This document shows, one piece after another, positions 50,201 to 58,974 of a stretch of 64,000 nucleotides of DNA (positions are counted from its first letter, which is position 1; each line of letters starts with the position of its first letter). Made by a program: the position numbers and the translations under genes. The stretch is from Mytilus trossulus (Eukaryota > Mollusca > Bivalvia > Mytilida > Mytilidae). Location: NCBI RefSeq assembly GCF_036588685.1, contig NC_086380.1, forward strand, positions 35,850,692-35,914,691. The letters are read 5' to 3'. The notes beneath the pieces are model-generated. The model saw only the letters and a program-made list of their open reading frames with translations. It ran no database searches and was not told the DNA's origin.

Positions 50201-53200
50201 TCTACACAGTGCTAGTTGATGATTTTCAAAAACTTCAAGTTAGTGGTTGAACAAAAGAACATATTTGGTTTTTATTTATTATTTGGTGCATAAATTTGGG
50301 CGTTAGTATTCTGGTTTGAATTGTTTCATTGTGTAACTTCAGGGCCTTTAATAGCTGACTGTGCGGTATGATTTTGCTCATTGTTGAAGGCTATACGGTA
50401 ACAAATAGTTGTTAATTTCTATGTGATTTGGTGTTGTGAAGAGTTGTTTCACTGGTAATTATACCATATCTTCTTATTTCTATTTAGCTTATAGCCCTAG
50501 TACATTAATTTTTTTAAACTGTAGGCAAAATTCAAACATTTAGTTTGATGGACAAAGGATGTTATTTTCTAACAAGAAATAGCTGTATGTTTTCTTACTA
50601 ACCTGTCTACATTTGTCTGTAGTGATATCTTCCTGAAATGTTGTTACGTTGGGTATAGGTCTTATAGAAACCAAATCTACACCTGTTGGCAAAAATAAAA
50701 TCATTTCAGATATCTATAGCATGTATACATGTACATAAATGTTATTTATTCTATTATATTTCAAACATAGAGTAAACATTTGGATTATTAAGGCTACAGC
50801 CAAAGTTTCCAATACATGATGGTATTCTGCTTTGGGGTAGGACCAAGGACGAACATTTTATACATGTTATAAAAGTTGTGAATTTGCATGTCCAAACAAA
50901 AGTTATATGCCATACTGTGCGCTATATTTTTTTTCTGATCGTTTCAAAAATATTTTAGCAAGACACTTCTTGTTTGTAGATTCATTTCTTTATTCTGATA
51001 ATTTTATAACTTCAATTTTGATGTCTATTATCTCTGTCATTTGGCTGTGTTTGATTGTTACACATACATGACATAAAATCAAGTTACTTTTTATTCCAGT
51101 TGAAAATATACTACTGAATACTACTTACATTTGAAACTTATCTTGTAAAGGAAATTCTATTTTATGACAATTAAGTATACTTTTTGGCCAATTATATCAT
51201 CTGAAAGCTTGCCTCATGTTGATCTCACAAAAGTGTGTTATTTTATATCTACATGTATGTAGCAAATTTGGTATGTACATTTCTCAAGGCTGTGACAGCA
51301 AACTACAAATGTATATAAACCTACCAAGAATAAGACTGGATACTGGAGTATTCTCAGAACAGACTTGTAACCACCCTCCAGGAGCAGCACATAGATCAAT
51401 CACTACTCTCGACTTCTGTAAGAACTCATATTTTCTGTTCAGCTGGATAAGTTTGAAGGCTGATCTAGCTCTGTAGCCTAAAGTAAATACAAAACTAAAT
51501 TTCACAATTTGTAATACAATGCCATGGATTCCAGACTGGTAGTGTCATCCTTGATGGACAGGTACAACAAAACATGCCTAACATCAGTCTGTTCAGTCAG
51601 GGATATAACTCTATAGGTTTTTAGAGAAAATATCTTGCATGTATTATTACAGATACATTGTACTTTTGTACTTTCCTGTGTTGTTATTTTTAATTCCTTA
51701 AATTTTATAAATTTATAGTAGATTTTTTCTAACGTACATTGACATACGTTTGTTATTTGTTAAATAAATCATAATCATTTTTAATTTTGTGTAGGCATTT
51801 GGGAATTCTTGAAACTGTGCAGAAACTAAATACACAACCTTGATTGCTTTTTTCACATTTAATGAATATAGAGTGGGGCGCTCATATTCGCCGTGGACAC
51901 AATTTCGCCGTTTTATGATTTTGAGGTGTAAAAACTTCAAAGGATGGTTAGGATGGTTGAAATGGAAGAAATATGCCGGTAAATTGTATTTTTAAAACAA
52001 ATATGGTTATATTTGAAAATGAAACAAAATTTTGGCACTAGTCGCAAAGGACCGAAAAACGGATAACAATTTTCAGCCAATTTCCTGAATGAACAAAAAA
52101 ATTCAAAGAAGTATTTCTTAGTTATTTTCTTGACTTATTGCCAAAAATTTCAGTTTTTTACACCTTTCAAATGTCTGCTATTCATCTTTAATGAAATTTA
52201 TTTGATAAATATTAAATATTGTTTAAAGCTGCAGTGTTTTGGTTTTAAATAGATATGCAAAAAAGGGCGAATATGTGCCCCCTTTGACAAAAAATCAGGA
52301 AATTTCAAACACCCTTAAATCACACGTTTCAGATGATTTTTCTCAAAACAAACACGATTTCAAGCCAAGAATAATTTGCATTTGAAGCTATCTTCATATA
52401 GAAATATCAGTATACTTCAAAAACATAAAGACGTGAACATAAACTGAAGAAAACATGGAAAGATATGTCGAAAATGAGCACCCCACTCTATTAACAATAT
52501 TTTTCATCAATTATGGTAAATCCAAAAATTGAGGGTAAGATTTGGAGATCCCATTGGGGAACAGATATCAATCTGAGTCTTAAATGTAAATTAATACAGT
52601 CAGATATACTGTTTCCAGATTAAAACCAACGTTGTGACCTGTATCTGTTAATTTCTGTGTCATCTTGCAGTGATATTGTTTGCCTTAAATTACTGCCGAA
52701 TAAAGGCTTTTTCCCCTGGAGAAAAATCCCAATTTGAAAAAAAAATGGCTAAAAATTATTCCCAAAGAGACAATTTTTTTTCCCAAGCAGTGCAGTCTTA
52801 GTGGTAATTGTGCATGAAAACAAACCGAAGAACACTCATTTAAACATTTTTCATGCCTAAAATGACTATTTGTGCAGATTTGAGGGTCTTTTTATGTATC
52901 ATCACTGACAATAAGGGGTCTTATTACAAATGAGGGTTTACCTCTGCAAACAGGATCTGCAAATTGAAGTTCCAGTCAATTTCATAGTTTATCATAAATT
53001 TCCCAATTTGATAAAAATGACGCATATTTTCCCAATAAAAAAGGGTAGAGGTAGTTTTGAAAAAAGCCAACAATATCACTGTCTTGTTTCTTGTGGAGAG
53101 TTGTCCCATATTGGTAATCATATACCACATCTTTTTATAAATTGAAGACAGTATTGTTTACACTAGTCATGACAGTTTAAAGATTCAAGCGGCCTGCAAT

Positions 53201-53601
53201 ACCGAATAGGTGTCTCTATTTCATGTACAATAAAAGCCAGAATTAGTATTTTAGATGTAATCTAAAAAAACAGTATATAGACAGATGCAGTTGATTTTGA
53301 ATCACAATAATTTAAAGACACCACAAACAATAAAACTACACGACCTCTCTAAATTCTAATTGCCTAACTCTACCAAAGCGAGAATTTGCTTTCATGAGCT
53401 TCAATGTAATCGAGTAAATTTGAGAGAAGACTCAAAAGTGTAGTGTTTTTTTTATGAGTGGTGGGGGTTGATCATTGAAAAATATCAAATCCCATATATT
53501 ATAGTGAAAACTATATATTAAAAATGATGATTACCTGTTTCCTTAGCTAGTTTGTAAAATTTGTCTTTTCTGGATTTTCCCGTTTTACTTTTCTTGCCCA
53601 T
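27167..53601 (-). CDS. FTSJ3: FTSJ3 / Spb1 pre-rRNA 2'-O-methyltransferase, complete, 18 exons
   Basis: Minus-strand exons: 53601-53535, 51477-51325, 50682-50603, 49953-49854, 49432-49120, 46851-46743, 43273-43173, 42122-42054, 41088-40978, 40153-40018, 38245-38031, 37607-37508, 36237-35856, 35031-34929, 34369-34285, 33030-32938, 32309-32215, 27374-27167. They sum to 2520 bases, 839 residues plus stop, with every phase matching; the human protein is about 847. The order is FtsJ methyltransferase, DUF3381, acidic linker, Spb1_C. The start [20 protein letters not shown] is the family N-terminus. Family role: SAM-dependent ribose methylation and processing of pre-rRNA in the nucleolus during large-subunit assembly. 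The vertebrate protein also acts on other RNAs. Coding sequence is under 10% of the locus; introns are filled with mobile elements. Splice sites are my predictions. Confidence 0.95.
27841..28073 (+). repeat. Dispersed repeat R2, copy in last FTSJ3 intron
   Basis: AACAAGAATGTGTCCATAGT, then ACACGGATGCCCCACTCGCA, a GGACCGTGAAATTGGGGTC block, TTCATCAAAAACTACCTTGA and a final GTGGGGCATAAAA. This copy lacks the GACAGACAGA segment before the end. Flanks 27375-27840 and 28074-29139 are AT-rich intron with nothing recognised. Confidence 0.7.
29140..29400 (-). repeat. Decayed antisense R1 fragment
   Basis: The minus strand shows ATTCTGTGTCAGAAACC, a TTAATCGCAGTCAAAATTC relative and a TATGCTGAATCTAACC phrase in the R1 order. 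Both ends are lost. Confidence 0.5.
29640..30880 (+). repeat. Decayed R4-related sequence split by a TTAA MITE
   Basis: 29640-29745 (CTTGGTCTATATGCATAT ... AATTCATGACAAAAATCTC) matches the start region of the element at 47038. 30600-30880 (CCATGTTCTATTTTTAGC, AGCCATCTTGGTTAGC, ACTAGATACCCA-TGATGAT) matches its repeated core. The MITE 29752-30029 lies between them. 30117-30240 holds a further phrase shared with 46600-46735. Confidence 0.55.
29752..30029. mobile_element. TTAA-flanked MITE, 278 bp
   Basis: The left end is TTAAGGTGGTACCCAAC. The right end, on the minus strand, is TTAAAATGGTACCTAAC (14 of 17 identical). TTAA ends suggest piggyBac-type mobilisation. It shares the TTAAGGTGGTAC start with 55720-56158. 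No coding capacity. Confidence 0.7.
31126..31400 (+). repeat. Dispersed repeat R2
   Basis: AACAAGAATATGTTCATAAG, ACACAGATGCTCCACTCCCA, CTTCATCAAAAACTACCTTG, ACCTGAAGCGGGAGAATGAC and a final TTAGGTGGGGTATT. More diverged than the copy at 27841. 31401-32214 is otherwise unremarkable intron. Confidence 0.7.
32651..32930 (+). repeat. 40-bp tandem repeat, seven copies
   Basis: Unit: TAAATATAAAAGAATGATGG plus ACAAAGCATGCTAATCCACG, near-perfect from 32661 to 32930. The array stops about eight bases from the FTSJ3 exon 16 donor (exon end 32938), so it occupies the start of that intron. 32310-32650 shows nothing else. Confidence 0.95.
33110..33262 (+). repeat. Dispersed repeat R3
   Basis: TTTTGGGGCCCTTTACAGCTTG, abbreviated here as the R3 start, then GACCTATAATGGTTTACTTT and CACTCATACCACATCTTCCT. 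Flanked by two copies of a TCATCCTGAAA phrase (33026 and 33282), which may be a duplicated insertion site or local duplication. Confidence 0.65.
33709..33985 (+). repeat. Dispersed repeat R2
   Basis: AACAAGAATGTGTCCCTAGT, ACACGGATGCCC, ATATCATAGGGAACATGTGT, AACCTGAAGTGGGACAGACA and a final AAATGGGGCATAAAA. This copy keeps the CAGACAGCC...ACAGAA segment. Confidence 0.7.
35317..35768. mobile_element. Long-terminal-inverted-repeat element carrying an R6 unit
   Basis: Arms of roughly 95 bp: the left starts GTACCAGGATTTCCCGAG and includes ATCCCCAAAACAAACTGATA; the right is its near complement ending CGTGGTAC. The loop holds an R6 unit (35420-35600: GGATACTATCTTATGATCAT ... GTAGGATCGCTATGTCTCGC). 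No frame. It lies in the FTSJ3 intron between exons 13 and 14. Confidence 0.75.
36649..37266. mobile_element. TTAA-flanked MITE, 618 bp
   Basis: Terminal inverted repeats TTAAGGGCATACGATACAG, perfect over 19 bases and continuing with TT, at 36649 and (complement) ending at 37266. TTAA at both outer edges suggests a piggyBac-type element. The interior has no transposase. It lies between FTSJ3 exons 12 and 13. Confidence 0.8.
38940..39820 (+). mobile_element. R4 element with 166-bp tandem core
   Basis: Left end AGAGGCTCAAGAGCCTGTAT, then GCTCACCT (38961). Right end AGCTCACTTGGCCCTGTGGG, then CCAGGTGAGCTCAAAA. The core is about 4.5 tandem units of exactly 166 bp (landmarks 39173, 39339, 39505), each with GGCTACAAAGTAACAACACT, TCTCTAAAAGAAGT and GCCATCTTGGATGATG. 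The three 62-residue frames starting at those landmarks are by-products. It lies in the FTSJ3 intron between exons 10 and 11. Confidence 0.85.
40018..46851 (-). CDS. FTSJ3: FTSJ3 exons 6-10: DUF3381 region
   Basis: Residues about 239-413. Starts [19 protein letters not shown], includes [20 protein letters not shown] and [20 protein letters not shown], then a glutamate/lysine-rich helix and [16 protein letters not shown] ... GMFSLQKI. These blocks align in order with human FTSJ3 as I remember it. The middle is a highly charged likely coiled-coil segment. The retrotransposon 44006-46595 sits in the intron between 46743 and 43273, on the same strand as the gene. Confidence 0.9.
42585..42862 (+). 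repeat. Dispersed repeat R2
   Basis: AACAAGAATGTGTCCATAGT, ACATGGATGCCCCATCCGCA, CTTCATCAAAAACTACCTTG, AACCTGAAGTGGGACAAATG, GACGGACGAATGAACAGACA and a final AAATGGGGCA. Fourth copy in FTSJ3 introns with the same orientation. Confidence 0.7.
43395..43580. mobile_element. Short inverted-repeat element with ATCCCGAAATCC units
   Basis: ATTGAGAGGGGGTAGGAGGG at the left and CCTATCCCCCCTCTACATTG at the right are imperfect inverted ends. The interior repeats CTGATCCCGAAATCC-GGCT about four times. Intronic, non-coding. Confidence 0.55.
44006..46595 (-). mobile_element. 5'-truncated non-LTR retrotransposon (LINE)
   Basis: Minus-strand element: an open pol frame, about 230 bp of 3' UTR, and a tail of TTATC repeats (GATAA on the plus strand, 44007-44029) instead of poly-A. 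The open frame can be followed upstream of the first possible start to a stop at 46596-46598, where coherent LINE sequence ends; the endonuclease part and ORF1 are absent. It lies in the FTSJ3 intron between exons 6 and 7, same strand as the gene. The flanks carry an inverted pair of a GTTTATACAAACAA phrase (43970-44005 in complement; 46658-46680), so it may have landed in a palindromic repeat. Confidence 0.9.
44262..46472 (-). CDS. Non-LTR retrotransposon reverse transcriptase, N-terminally truncated
   Basis: 736 residues counted from a TTG at 46472; there is no real start because the element is truncated, and the frame is open to 46595. Reverse transcriptase blocks in order: [14 protein letters not shown] (107-120), SYRGITILS (169-177), [14 protein letters not shown] (204-217), [15 protein letters not shown] (236-250, first catalytic Asp D241), [14 protein letters not shown] (296-309) and [10 protein letters not shown] (337-346, catalytic DD). 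A thumb region follows with [10 protein letters not shown]. The C-terminal part contains CIFC ... HFLFNC, a CX2C...HX4C knuckle like zf-RVT. No stop or frameshift is seen, which suggests a fairly recent insertion. The clade was not determined. An antisense frame at 44884-45258 is a shadow. Confidence 0.93.
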   Translation of the reverse strand: MSKLFQSNNTRDFWKYIGNIGIANERRQNIPFKVKTDEGFSSDVDVVLDKWKTDYEKLFNSGDNGNFDNNHLDWVKGNNHVFPTRNCDTLNCPVTKQDVIDAVNRTKLNKAVGFDYIPAESLRNSICIDLLFKLISFCFQNGKVPDLWLNGIINPIPKNDSGCKFDPMSYRGITILSIPCKIFADILNKRLNKWLNENEILCDEQNGFRKGRNCTDHVYVLDNIVKSRKNAKKDTFVCFVDAKKAFDTVDRDCLIFKLKKVGISGIFLNCITSLYSNVNCAVRVNNFMTSFFPVALGVKQGCVLSPTLFSIYVNDLVSDIREANCGIQIDDIMVSMLLYADDIALIAPDAEKLQKQLDILNKWCEKWRLTLNKNKTKIVHFRNKSVLRSNSQFKCGELCLEYAACYKYLGVLLNEFSDNSIIAKELYKSANRALGVIKAKFCKTGGMNFDVFTKLYDTLVKPIFTYASGVWGINIHNCINNLQNNACKFFLGLSKRSSNLAARGDMGFLSGDALLKVEVFKLWNRLKCDNTSNICKKVHTWAIRRKSSWDYRVLQLARKYRLIINVEDEINMSNVWDSIQVFEKEYWHHEVWNDKNNVNGNKLRFYRLFKTCIGTEPYVKVVNNRCHRRILSLFRAGSLQLKVETGRYARPPEPLQDRLCIFCDSSQIEDEKHFLFNCCFYSDIRHELYAKACLLNVDFENLCDVEKLRYLMCNENMVPLLASSLYHMFYRRKHVI
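47038..48805 (+). mobile_element. R4 element with roughly 490-bp tandem core
   Basis: Left end AGAGGCTCTAAAGAGCCTGT, then GCTCACCT (47063). Right end AGCTCACTTGGCCCTTCGGG, then CCAGGTGAGCTAAAAATAG. The ends are the same as in 38940-39820, with hairpins GGCTC-GAGCC and GGCCC-GGGCC. The core is three tandem units of about 490 bp starting near 47283, 47760 and 48260. Each holds ACTATAAAGGG-AATAACTCC, TGACTTATTTGTAGATCT, TTTACAGTTTATC-CTATC, GGGGCAGCAACCCAACAAC and GGCGGCCATCTTG. No protein. It lies between FTSJ3 exons 5 and 6. Confidence 0.85.
49120..53601 (-). CDS. FTSJ3: FTSJ3 exons 1-5: FtsJ/RrmJ methyltransferase domain
   Basis: Residues about 1-238. The SAM-binding motif is [14 protein letters not shown] (48-61). 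The K-D-K-E catalytic tetrad of RrmJ-type 2'-O-methyltransferases is complete: K31 (AFKLIQLN), D117 ([11 protein letters not shown]), K157 (FVTKVFRS) and E192 (ESAEIFVV). The domain should therefore be active. Exon 5 is joined at TTTTCAG 49433, which yields [14 protein letters not shown], the same length as the human sequence. The more distal AG at 49428-49427 would shift the frame. Exon 4 has a second donor copy (separate entry). Confidence 0.93.
49825..49853 (-). promoter_or_regulatory. Duplicated splice donor of FTSJ3 exon 4
   Basis: After the exon end CTTTCCAACAAG, the donor GTAAGA is followed 27 bases later by CTTTCCAAGAAG and a second donor GTATGG. The 27 intervening bases have no stop and keep frame, so use of the second donor would insert nine residues (GKILYAFQE) between FQQ and VQLAL. 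Confidence 0.75.
50335..50485 (+). repeat. R3-related repeat
   Basis: TAGCTGACTGTGCGGTATGA, TTGCTCATTGTTGAAGGC and GTTAATTTCTATGTGATTTG, ending ATACCATATCTTCTT. A subfamily shared with 25975-26085. A partial relative is at 53080-53140, and its first half may be at 52655-52680, separated by other sequence. Confidence 0.55.
51871..52488. mobile_element. MITE with TA target duplication, 618 bp
   Basis: Left end GAGTGGGGCGCTCATATTCG. Right end in complement GAGTGGGGTGCTCATTTTCG (18 of 20 identical), each next to TA. No transposase frame in the interior. It lies in FTSJ3 intron one. Class probably Tc1/mariner-like by target site only. Confidence 0.75.
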
Positions 53602-54490
53602 ATTAAATGATATTTGAGGAACTGAATCTGTTTACATTGAAAAACGTGGTTTCCGATTTTTATGTGTGCTACGTCACTTCCTGTAAATAAATAAAAGTTT
53701 CTAAATACAAAACTAAATGACGGAACAGACAACGACTTTTTTCGGAAAATAAGTTAGTAAGATAAACTTTTCTTTGGATTCGCCGCATATGGACATAAGA
53801 CCAAGCATAAGAGAACACAGAAGTCAAACATGGGGTCAAACATGTCAAACAAATCTAATCACCTTTTTATACAAAGCCTTGCACATACTTTAATTAAATA
53901 TGTTGTAATATGTATTTTCTTTTAGAGACATCTGCTTATATATAAACTCACAAATTGTTGTGTATACACTGCCAGAAAATATTATGGTGGAGGATACTGA
54001 TCATTCACATTTTTCAGAGGATTTATTGTGTAAAGATACTGTTATGATTATTCGGTCTCATTCGATTGCTCCTCAGTAAACAGGAGGGAATTACGAAAGA
54101 AGGAAACTTGAGGTGCATGTGTTCCTTGAATAAGCAAACAAAAAATCTCAAAACAAATAACACACACAAAAAAAAAAAACCTACTGGCTTAAAAGCCACT
54201 GTATGATAATTCATTGTATATGTATTTTTTTTTAATTAGAGACAAGTGCCGGTGATACAAATTCTTGAACAAGCAAACAAAAACAATCTCAAAACAAATA
54301 ACACAAACTGAAAAACCTACACTTAAAAGCACTCTGTTTCACTCAGACTGTCTACTATTAAAAAGTAAAAATAAATGCAACTTAATCTGGTCAGTCCTGA
54401 TATACACAAATGTACAGCATTTTTTCTTCTTGTCAGAATATCAAACATTACAATGGATTATATATAACTAAGTATATTTACCACCATTCA
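53602..54490. other. Upstream flank of FTSJ3
   Basis: It must contain the FTSJ3 5' UTR and promoter (minus strand). An AACAAATAACACA phrase is repeated at about 54154 and 54293 with flanking AAGCAAACAAAAA, a local duplication of about 140 bp spacing. No gene seen. Confidence 0.45.
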
Positions 54491-54496
54491 ACACGT

Positions 54497-54760
54497 GACC
54501 TGAAATGGGATCAACAATTGATCAATACATACAGCAGAGTAACGGACAAAGCAATTGAAACCCTTGGATTTTTGCAGACTGAACACGTCAGACTGAATTT
54601 CATCTTCAGAAGTAAAAAATCAAGCTTACATTGTACTAGTATTAGTACGACCACAGCCAGAATATTCCTTAACTGTTTTGGACCAATCCACAAAAGATTA
54701 TATCTACATAACAGTAAACATACACAAAGAAGAGCTTCCGAATACTTGATTATAGAACAA
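54497..54760 (+). pseudogene. Decayed LINE reverse transcriptase fragment
   Basis: DLKWDQQLINTYSRVTDKAI followed by ETLGFLQTEHV resembles the post-YADD region of CR1/L2-type LINE polymerases (LKWD...KANKTLGFLRRN). The continuation LVRPQPEYSLTVLDQSTKD is in a different frame, so at least one frameshift has occurred, and the remainder is unreadable. It is a different element from the one at 44006-46595. Confidence 0.65.
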
Positions 54761-55039
54761 ACTCATTTTAACTGCTAGTGTCTCAGAAATGATAGATCAC
54801 CTGCAATGAAGATTATCACTTCCACAACGCAAAGAAAGGACATCAGACTAGTCAAGTTTTATAAAATAGAAAAAAAAGTATGATAGCGATATCTAAAGAA
54901 AGGTGTCTCAATACCACCAGGCTGTCAATGAAACATATACGTCCCAAAAACCACACTTAGTACCACATAAATTTCATACTTACATGTAATACAGCCTATA
55001 AGGGTCTAAAACGCCTAATAAGTGGAAAACCCATAGACA

Positions 55040-55640
55040 CAGTGGACGTTTCATCCCCGAGGGGGTACCACCAGCCTAGTAGTCAGCACTTCTGTTTTGA
55101 CATAAATATAAATTATGTGGTCACTTTTATCAATTTCAAAACTTTAAATTTTTCGAAAAACCAAGGTTTGTTTTTTAATCCCAGGCATTGATTACCATAG
55201 CCGTATTTGGCACATTATTTTTGGATTTATGGATCCTCAATTATGCTGATGTTTTTTCTATGGTCGGGTTGTTGTCTCTTTGACACATTCCCCATTTCCA
55301 TTCTCAATTTTATCTTCAATTTGGAAATTGTTTGGCTTTAATAAATATTTTGAAATGAGCGTCACTAATGAGTCTTATGTAGATGAAACGCGCGTCTGGC
55401 GTACTAAATTATAACCTGGTACCTTTGATATATACTATTTATTCATTTTTAAAAAATTAAGACATAGATTACCTTAGAAGTATTTGGTACAACTTTTTGG
55501 AATTTTTGATCCTGAATGCTCTTCAACTTTGTATTTGTTTGCGTTTATAACTATTTTGATATGAGCGTCACTGATGAGTCTTATGTAGCCGAAAGCGCGT
55601 CAGGCGTACTAAATTATAATCCTGGTACTTTTGATAACCA
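55040..55640 (-). repeat. R5 repeats, antisense, two units
   Basis: Plus-strand phrases GAGCGTCACTAATGAGTCTT, ACGCGCGTCTGGCGTACTAA and TGGTACCTTTGATA (55358-55435) recur at 55563-55640. Upstream, GGGGGTACCACCAGCC ... GTCAGCACTTCTGTTTTGA (55058-55100) is the complement of 21220-21280. A copy of the CTCTTTGACACATTCCCCAT phrase lies at 55275-55295. Confidence 0.65.
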
Positions 55641-55719
55641 TCTCCACATGAAACAAAAACTTAATGTTTAACCATGTTAACTGAATTTAGATTGACGGTT
55701 TTTATGCAAAGGGTTTCCC

Positions 55720-56158
55720 TACAGGTGGCACGGTAGTATTTGCTTTCCAGAATTTAGGTTGCTCTTTTGTGTACTTAGGTAAATGTATCTAAACAGTGTG
55801 ATTGGACAAAAAATACAGTATCAACTGAACATACTTTCCCAAACTGAGTGATGAATCAGGTGTAGAAAAATATGAAATAATTTTATATACAGATGAAAAT
55901 GAATTTTTGAGATTTTTTTTAAATTTTGCATTCACTGCACCATAAAAGACCTAAAAGTACTAGTGGCCTTAGGATTTTAAAAATAGCAAAAAAAGTAAAC
56001 GGTCATGGTACATATCGAAATTCATTTCTGAATGGTAAAATGAAAGTACTTCAGTTAACTGTGAATGTAGAATTTTTTGCAGTGTTAGAAAGTGGTGAAA
56101 ATTCTAAAAAGGCTATCATTATCCCTTATGGCCAGGAAATACTACCGTACCACCTTAA
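55720..56158. mobile_element. TTAA-type MITE, about 439 bp
   Basis: AGGTGGCACGGTAGTATTT at the left and the complement of AGGTGGTACGGTAGTATTT at the right (18 of 19). The right edge is TTAA and the left edge TACA, probably a mutated TTAA. An 88-residue frame (55926-56192) runs out of the element and has no recognisable domain. Confidence 0.7.
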
Positions 56159-57954
56159 GATAGATAACGCTCGGTTGACAAATATACGATAATGCATACC
56201 ATTGAGCATAGAACATGGCATGGCTTTTTTTTCTCTTAAAAACAAATCTCATCATTTACAAATTTAAATGTAAGTTCTGATTAAGGAAGACTGAATCTGT
56301 ATTGATATTTAAAAACATATTCTTGAAGATCAAAACAAGTCATATGTTTTTTTTGGGGCCTTTTAATTATCTTTTTCAACAGAAGTTCATTTCGAATAAT
56401 CATGTACATAAAAAACAAATGACGAATTTTGTTTACTTAATGAGAACCTACAATTATTTCCAAAGCGCAAATTTAACAATTTTCAATTTTAATCTCCGAG
56501 GAATTAATCCGAGAATTTATCATAATAATATTTTATAGATGGAGTTTGATATTTGTAGTAAAATAACAAGCTTCGTGTACATGAAAAAAAAGAGAGGAAA
56601 ATTAATTCCAAATACGATTTTAGACATTTAAAATTTAAATAAGTTTTATGTCGCGTCACTGCTCGATAATGATTTTTAATACTAAGGTGTGCGCATGTTT
56701 TCAAGGAACTATTTTTCTATCTTCTACTCTCTGCATACCACCTCTGATTGTTACAGGTATTTTTGCAAGAATCACAACCATTGGTCCATTATGTCAAAGA
56801 CCGAAACAGACACAGGTTTGTGATTGTTAAAACTCCTTTTATAATATCAGAGAATTGAAGTATTATATATATATGCATATATATGTATTTATAGAATGCA
56901 AAGTCTATTTTACTTCCGCTTACTTGCAGTTTTACAAGAAATGTACACGTCCCTATTTCTCTTGCTGTAGAGAAGGGCTGCTCCAGCGGACGAAAAAGGA
57001 TGATCTTAAAAGAAGTTCCGAATGAAGGATCTTCTTTTTCGTATTATATTACCATTTAAGGCAATTTCTCCAAATTTTTGTATTTCTTTTTTTGGTCTTT
57101 TCTGCATTTCTTGGTTCGTTTCTCTGTATCCATGCATATAGTCGGCTCATTATTCTTTGCTTTTACAACCTCGTCCACTCCCACTTCAGGCACATAGAAG
57201 AGTCAGTATAGAGACAAAAAGGCAAATACATTGGTATTGATCAACATGATCAACTTGAACATGTCTATATAATTTGCATGAAAAAGGTCATCACTCAAAC
57301 ATATATTGCATTATTGGATTATTATATTGTAAATTAAATTAATGACAAAGAACTGCTGCATTGTTTACAAGAATAAACTGTTAAAATCAGTGTTGTTGAT
57401 TATGTTGAGTTTTCAATAAAAGTTTAGTGAGGCATTTTTTAAACTCGCTAATGGGTTAGACGTCTGTAGCAACTTGTCATGTGGTTGGTTCAAATCCATG
57501 AGTGTTTGTGGGTAAAAATATGTATACATTCTTAATTTGCCTTAAGTCGTCTGCAGCTTGCATAGACATGTGCTAATGTAAAAGCCTTTGTAATATGCAA
57601 AGCTAGCCATACACAAGTGTATGGACTTTAAAAAAAATGTTTGGCCATGACATTATCAAAGTTTACCAAGTTAAAAAGAACACCATCAAAACAATATGTC
57701 ATTTACACATTGTTATTGATACCGTTTGAGTGGTCCTTTATCAACGTCGAAATCACAACCAACATTCAATTCATTGCCAAAAAGTTATACAAAACGTATT
57801 TCTTCTCAATCTTTGTCTTATTTTTTATATAGCATGTATAATATCTTATAAACTGTTTGGTTAAAATGAATGCTCATAATACTGTTAATGAGTAAATCTA
57901 CATGTATTTTACACAAGACGTAACCAGTTTTATTCAGTTTAGCTTTAAAATAGA
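56159..57954. other. Intergenic, no recognised feature
   Basis: AT-rich sequence with scattered short frames and no coding signature. An ATATATATATGCATATATATG dinucleotide-rich stretch lies near 56864-56886. Confidence 0.4.
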
Positions 57955-58726
57955 CTAGAACACACCCGTGCTATCACGGGTCCATGACTGAATTAAAATA
58001 TATAGTGGTATATAACTATGCAAGCCTTATTTTAGTTTTAGTATTGTCATCTGATATAGTCATGCCGATTATAAGATACACAGTTTTTCTCTGCTTTCAA
58101 ATTTTTCTGTTTGAACCCGTCAAACTGGAACGTAAAAAAATATCAGTTATTGGTAATATTAATTATTTGGAAAACAAAAGGTCCTGGAATGGAGTATTTT
58201 TTAATCAACAGCATTGTCCTATATTAGTTATAAATAAGGTTGAATCCTTTGATTCACCGTTTTACGTCATGCCCACTAACAAATTAAAAACTGTACCCAT
58301 ACGCCTTATTTTTAGTCCAGATTTTCAGTATTCGTATTGTTATCTTAGAAAGTCTTACTGATTAAAATACTACAATATGTATCAAATAGACAACTTAATA
58401 GTGTCATTCAACCCTGTGATTATGACCCGTGTATATAGCATATTAATCCTGAATACACCGTTTGGTGGTGCGCCTCTCAGATGCGGAACGTACAGATAAG
58501 GTAATAGGGAACAGGTTAATATACTATTGGTATCGGTATCGGACTCGACCCGGAACTTCTTAATTATTGGCAATATTAATTACGTCACGGGAAAACAAAA
58601 GGACCTGGAGTGGTGTAATTTTTAATCTACACCTTTGTACTATATTAGTTATATATAAAGTTGAATTCTGTTATTTGTCGTTTTTACGTGATGACGAATT
58701 GGACCTCGTAATTTTAGTATTATAGA
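57955..58726 (-). mobile_element. Non-autonomous Helitron-like element, copy 2
   Basis: Same structure as 22360-23120. On the minus strand it starts TCTATAATACTAAAAT after an A and ends with the hairpin ACCCGTGATAGCACGGGT, GTGTT, then CTAG before a T. The body is collinear with copy 1 over its full length with scattered substitutions and small indels. The frame 57984-58361 is derived from it. It ends about 260 bp before the B-box gene. Confidence 0.8.
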
Positions 58727-58962
58727 TAGATACCCCATTTCCAATACAATTAACAATCAAGTTTTTGGTTGATCTGCCCAAAATCGTCAGCGGTCTTGGT
58801 GCATTCAAACTTTGTTAAATAACTTTTTATTTATTTTTCTTCAACTATGCTGAACATGTTGAACTGACGTGGCATTTTATTTTCAAATCCATTTTTGTTT
58901 TTTAACCACTACGTTGGATATTGATCCGTTTGTATTCTTTTTTAATTGGATTGTTATCATTC

Positions 58963-58974
58963 TTTTTTTAATAG
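58963..58974 (+). promoter_or_regulatory. Probable 3' splice site in the 5' UTR of the B-box gene
   Basis: A T-rich run ending TTTTTTTAATAG precedes the start ATG at 58986 by 11 bases. This fits a 5' UTR intron and explains why the 39 residues encoded upstream in the same frame look non-coding. Confidence 0.5.

Noticed and set aside
55926..56192. 88-residue frame that could be a small gene
   Set aside because: It starts inside a MITE and runs through its terminal inverted repeat; no recognisable domain.
57984..58361. 125-residue frame
   Set aside because: It lies within Helitron-like copy 2; the corresponding frame in copy 1 is shorter, so it is not conserved.
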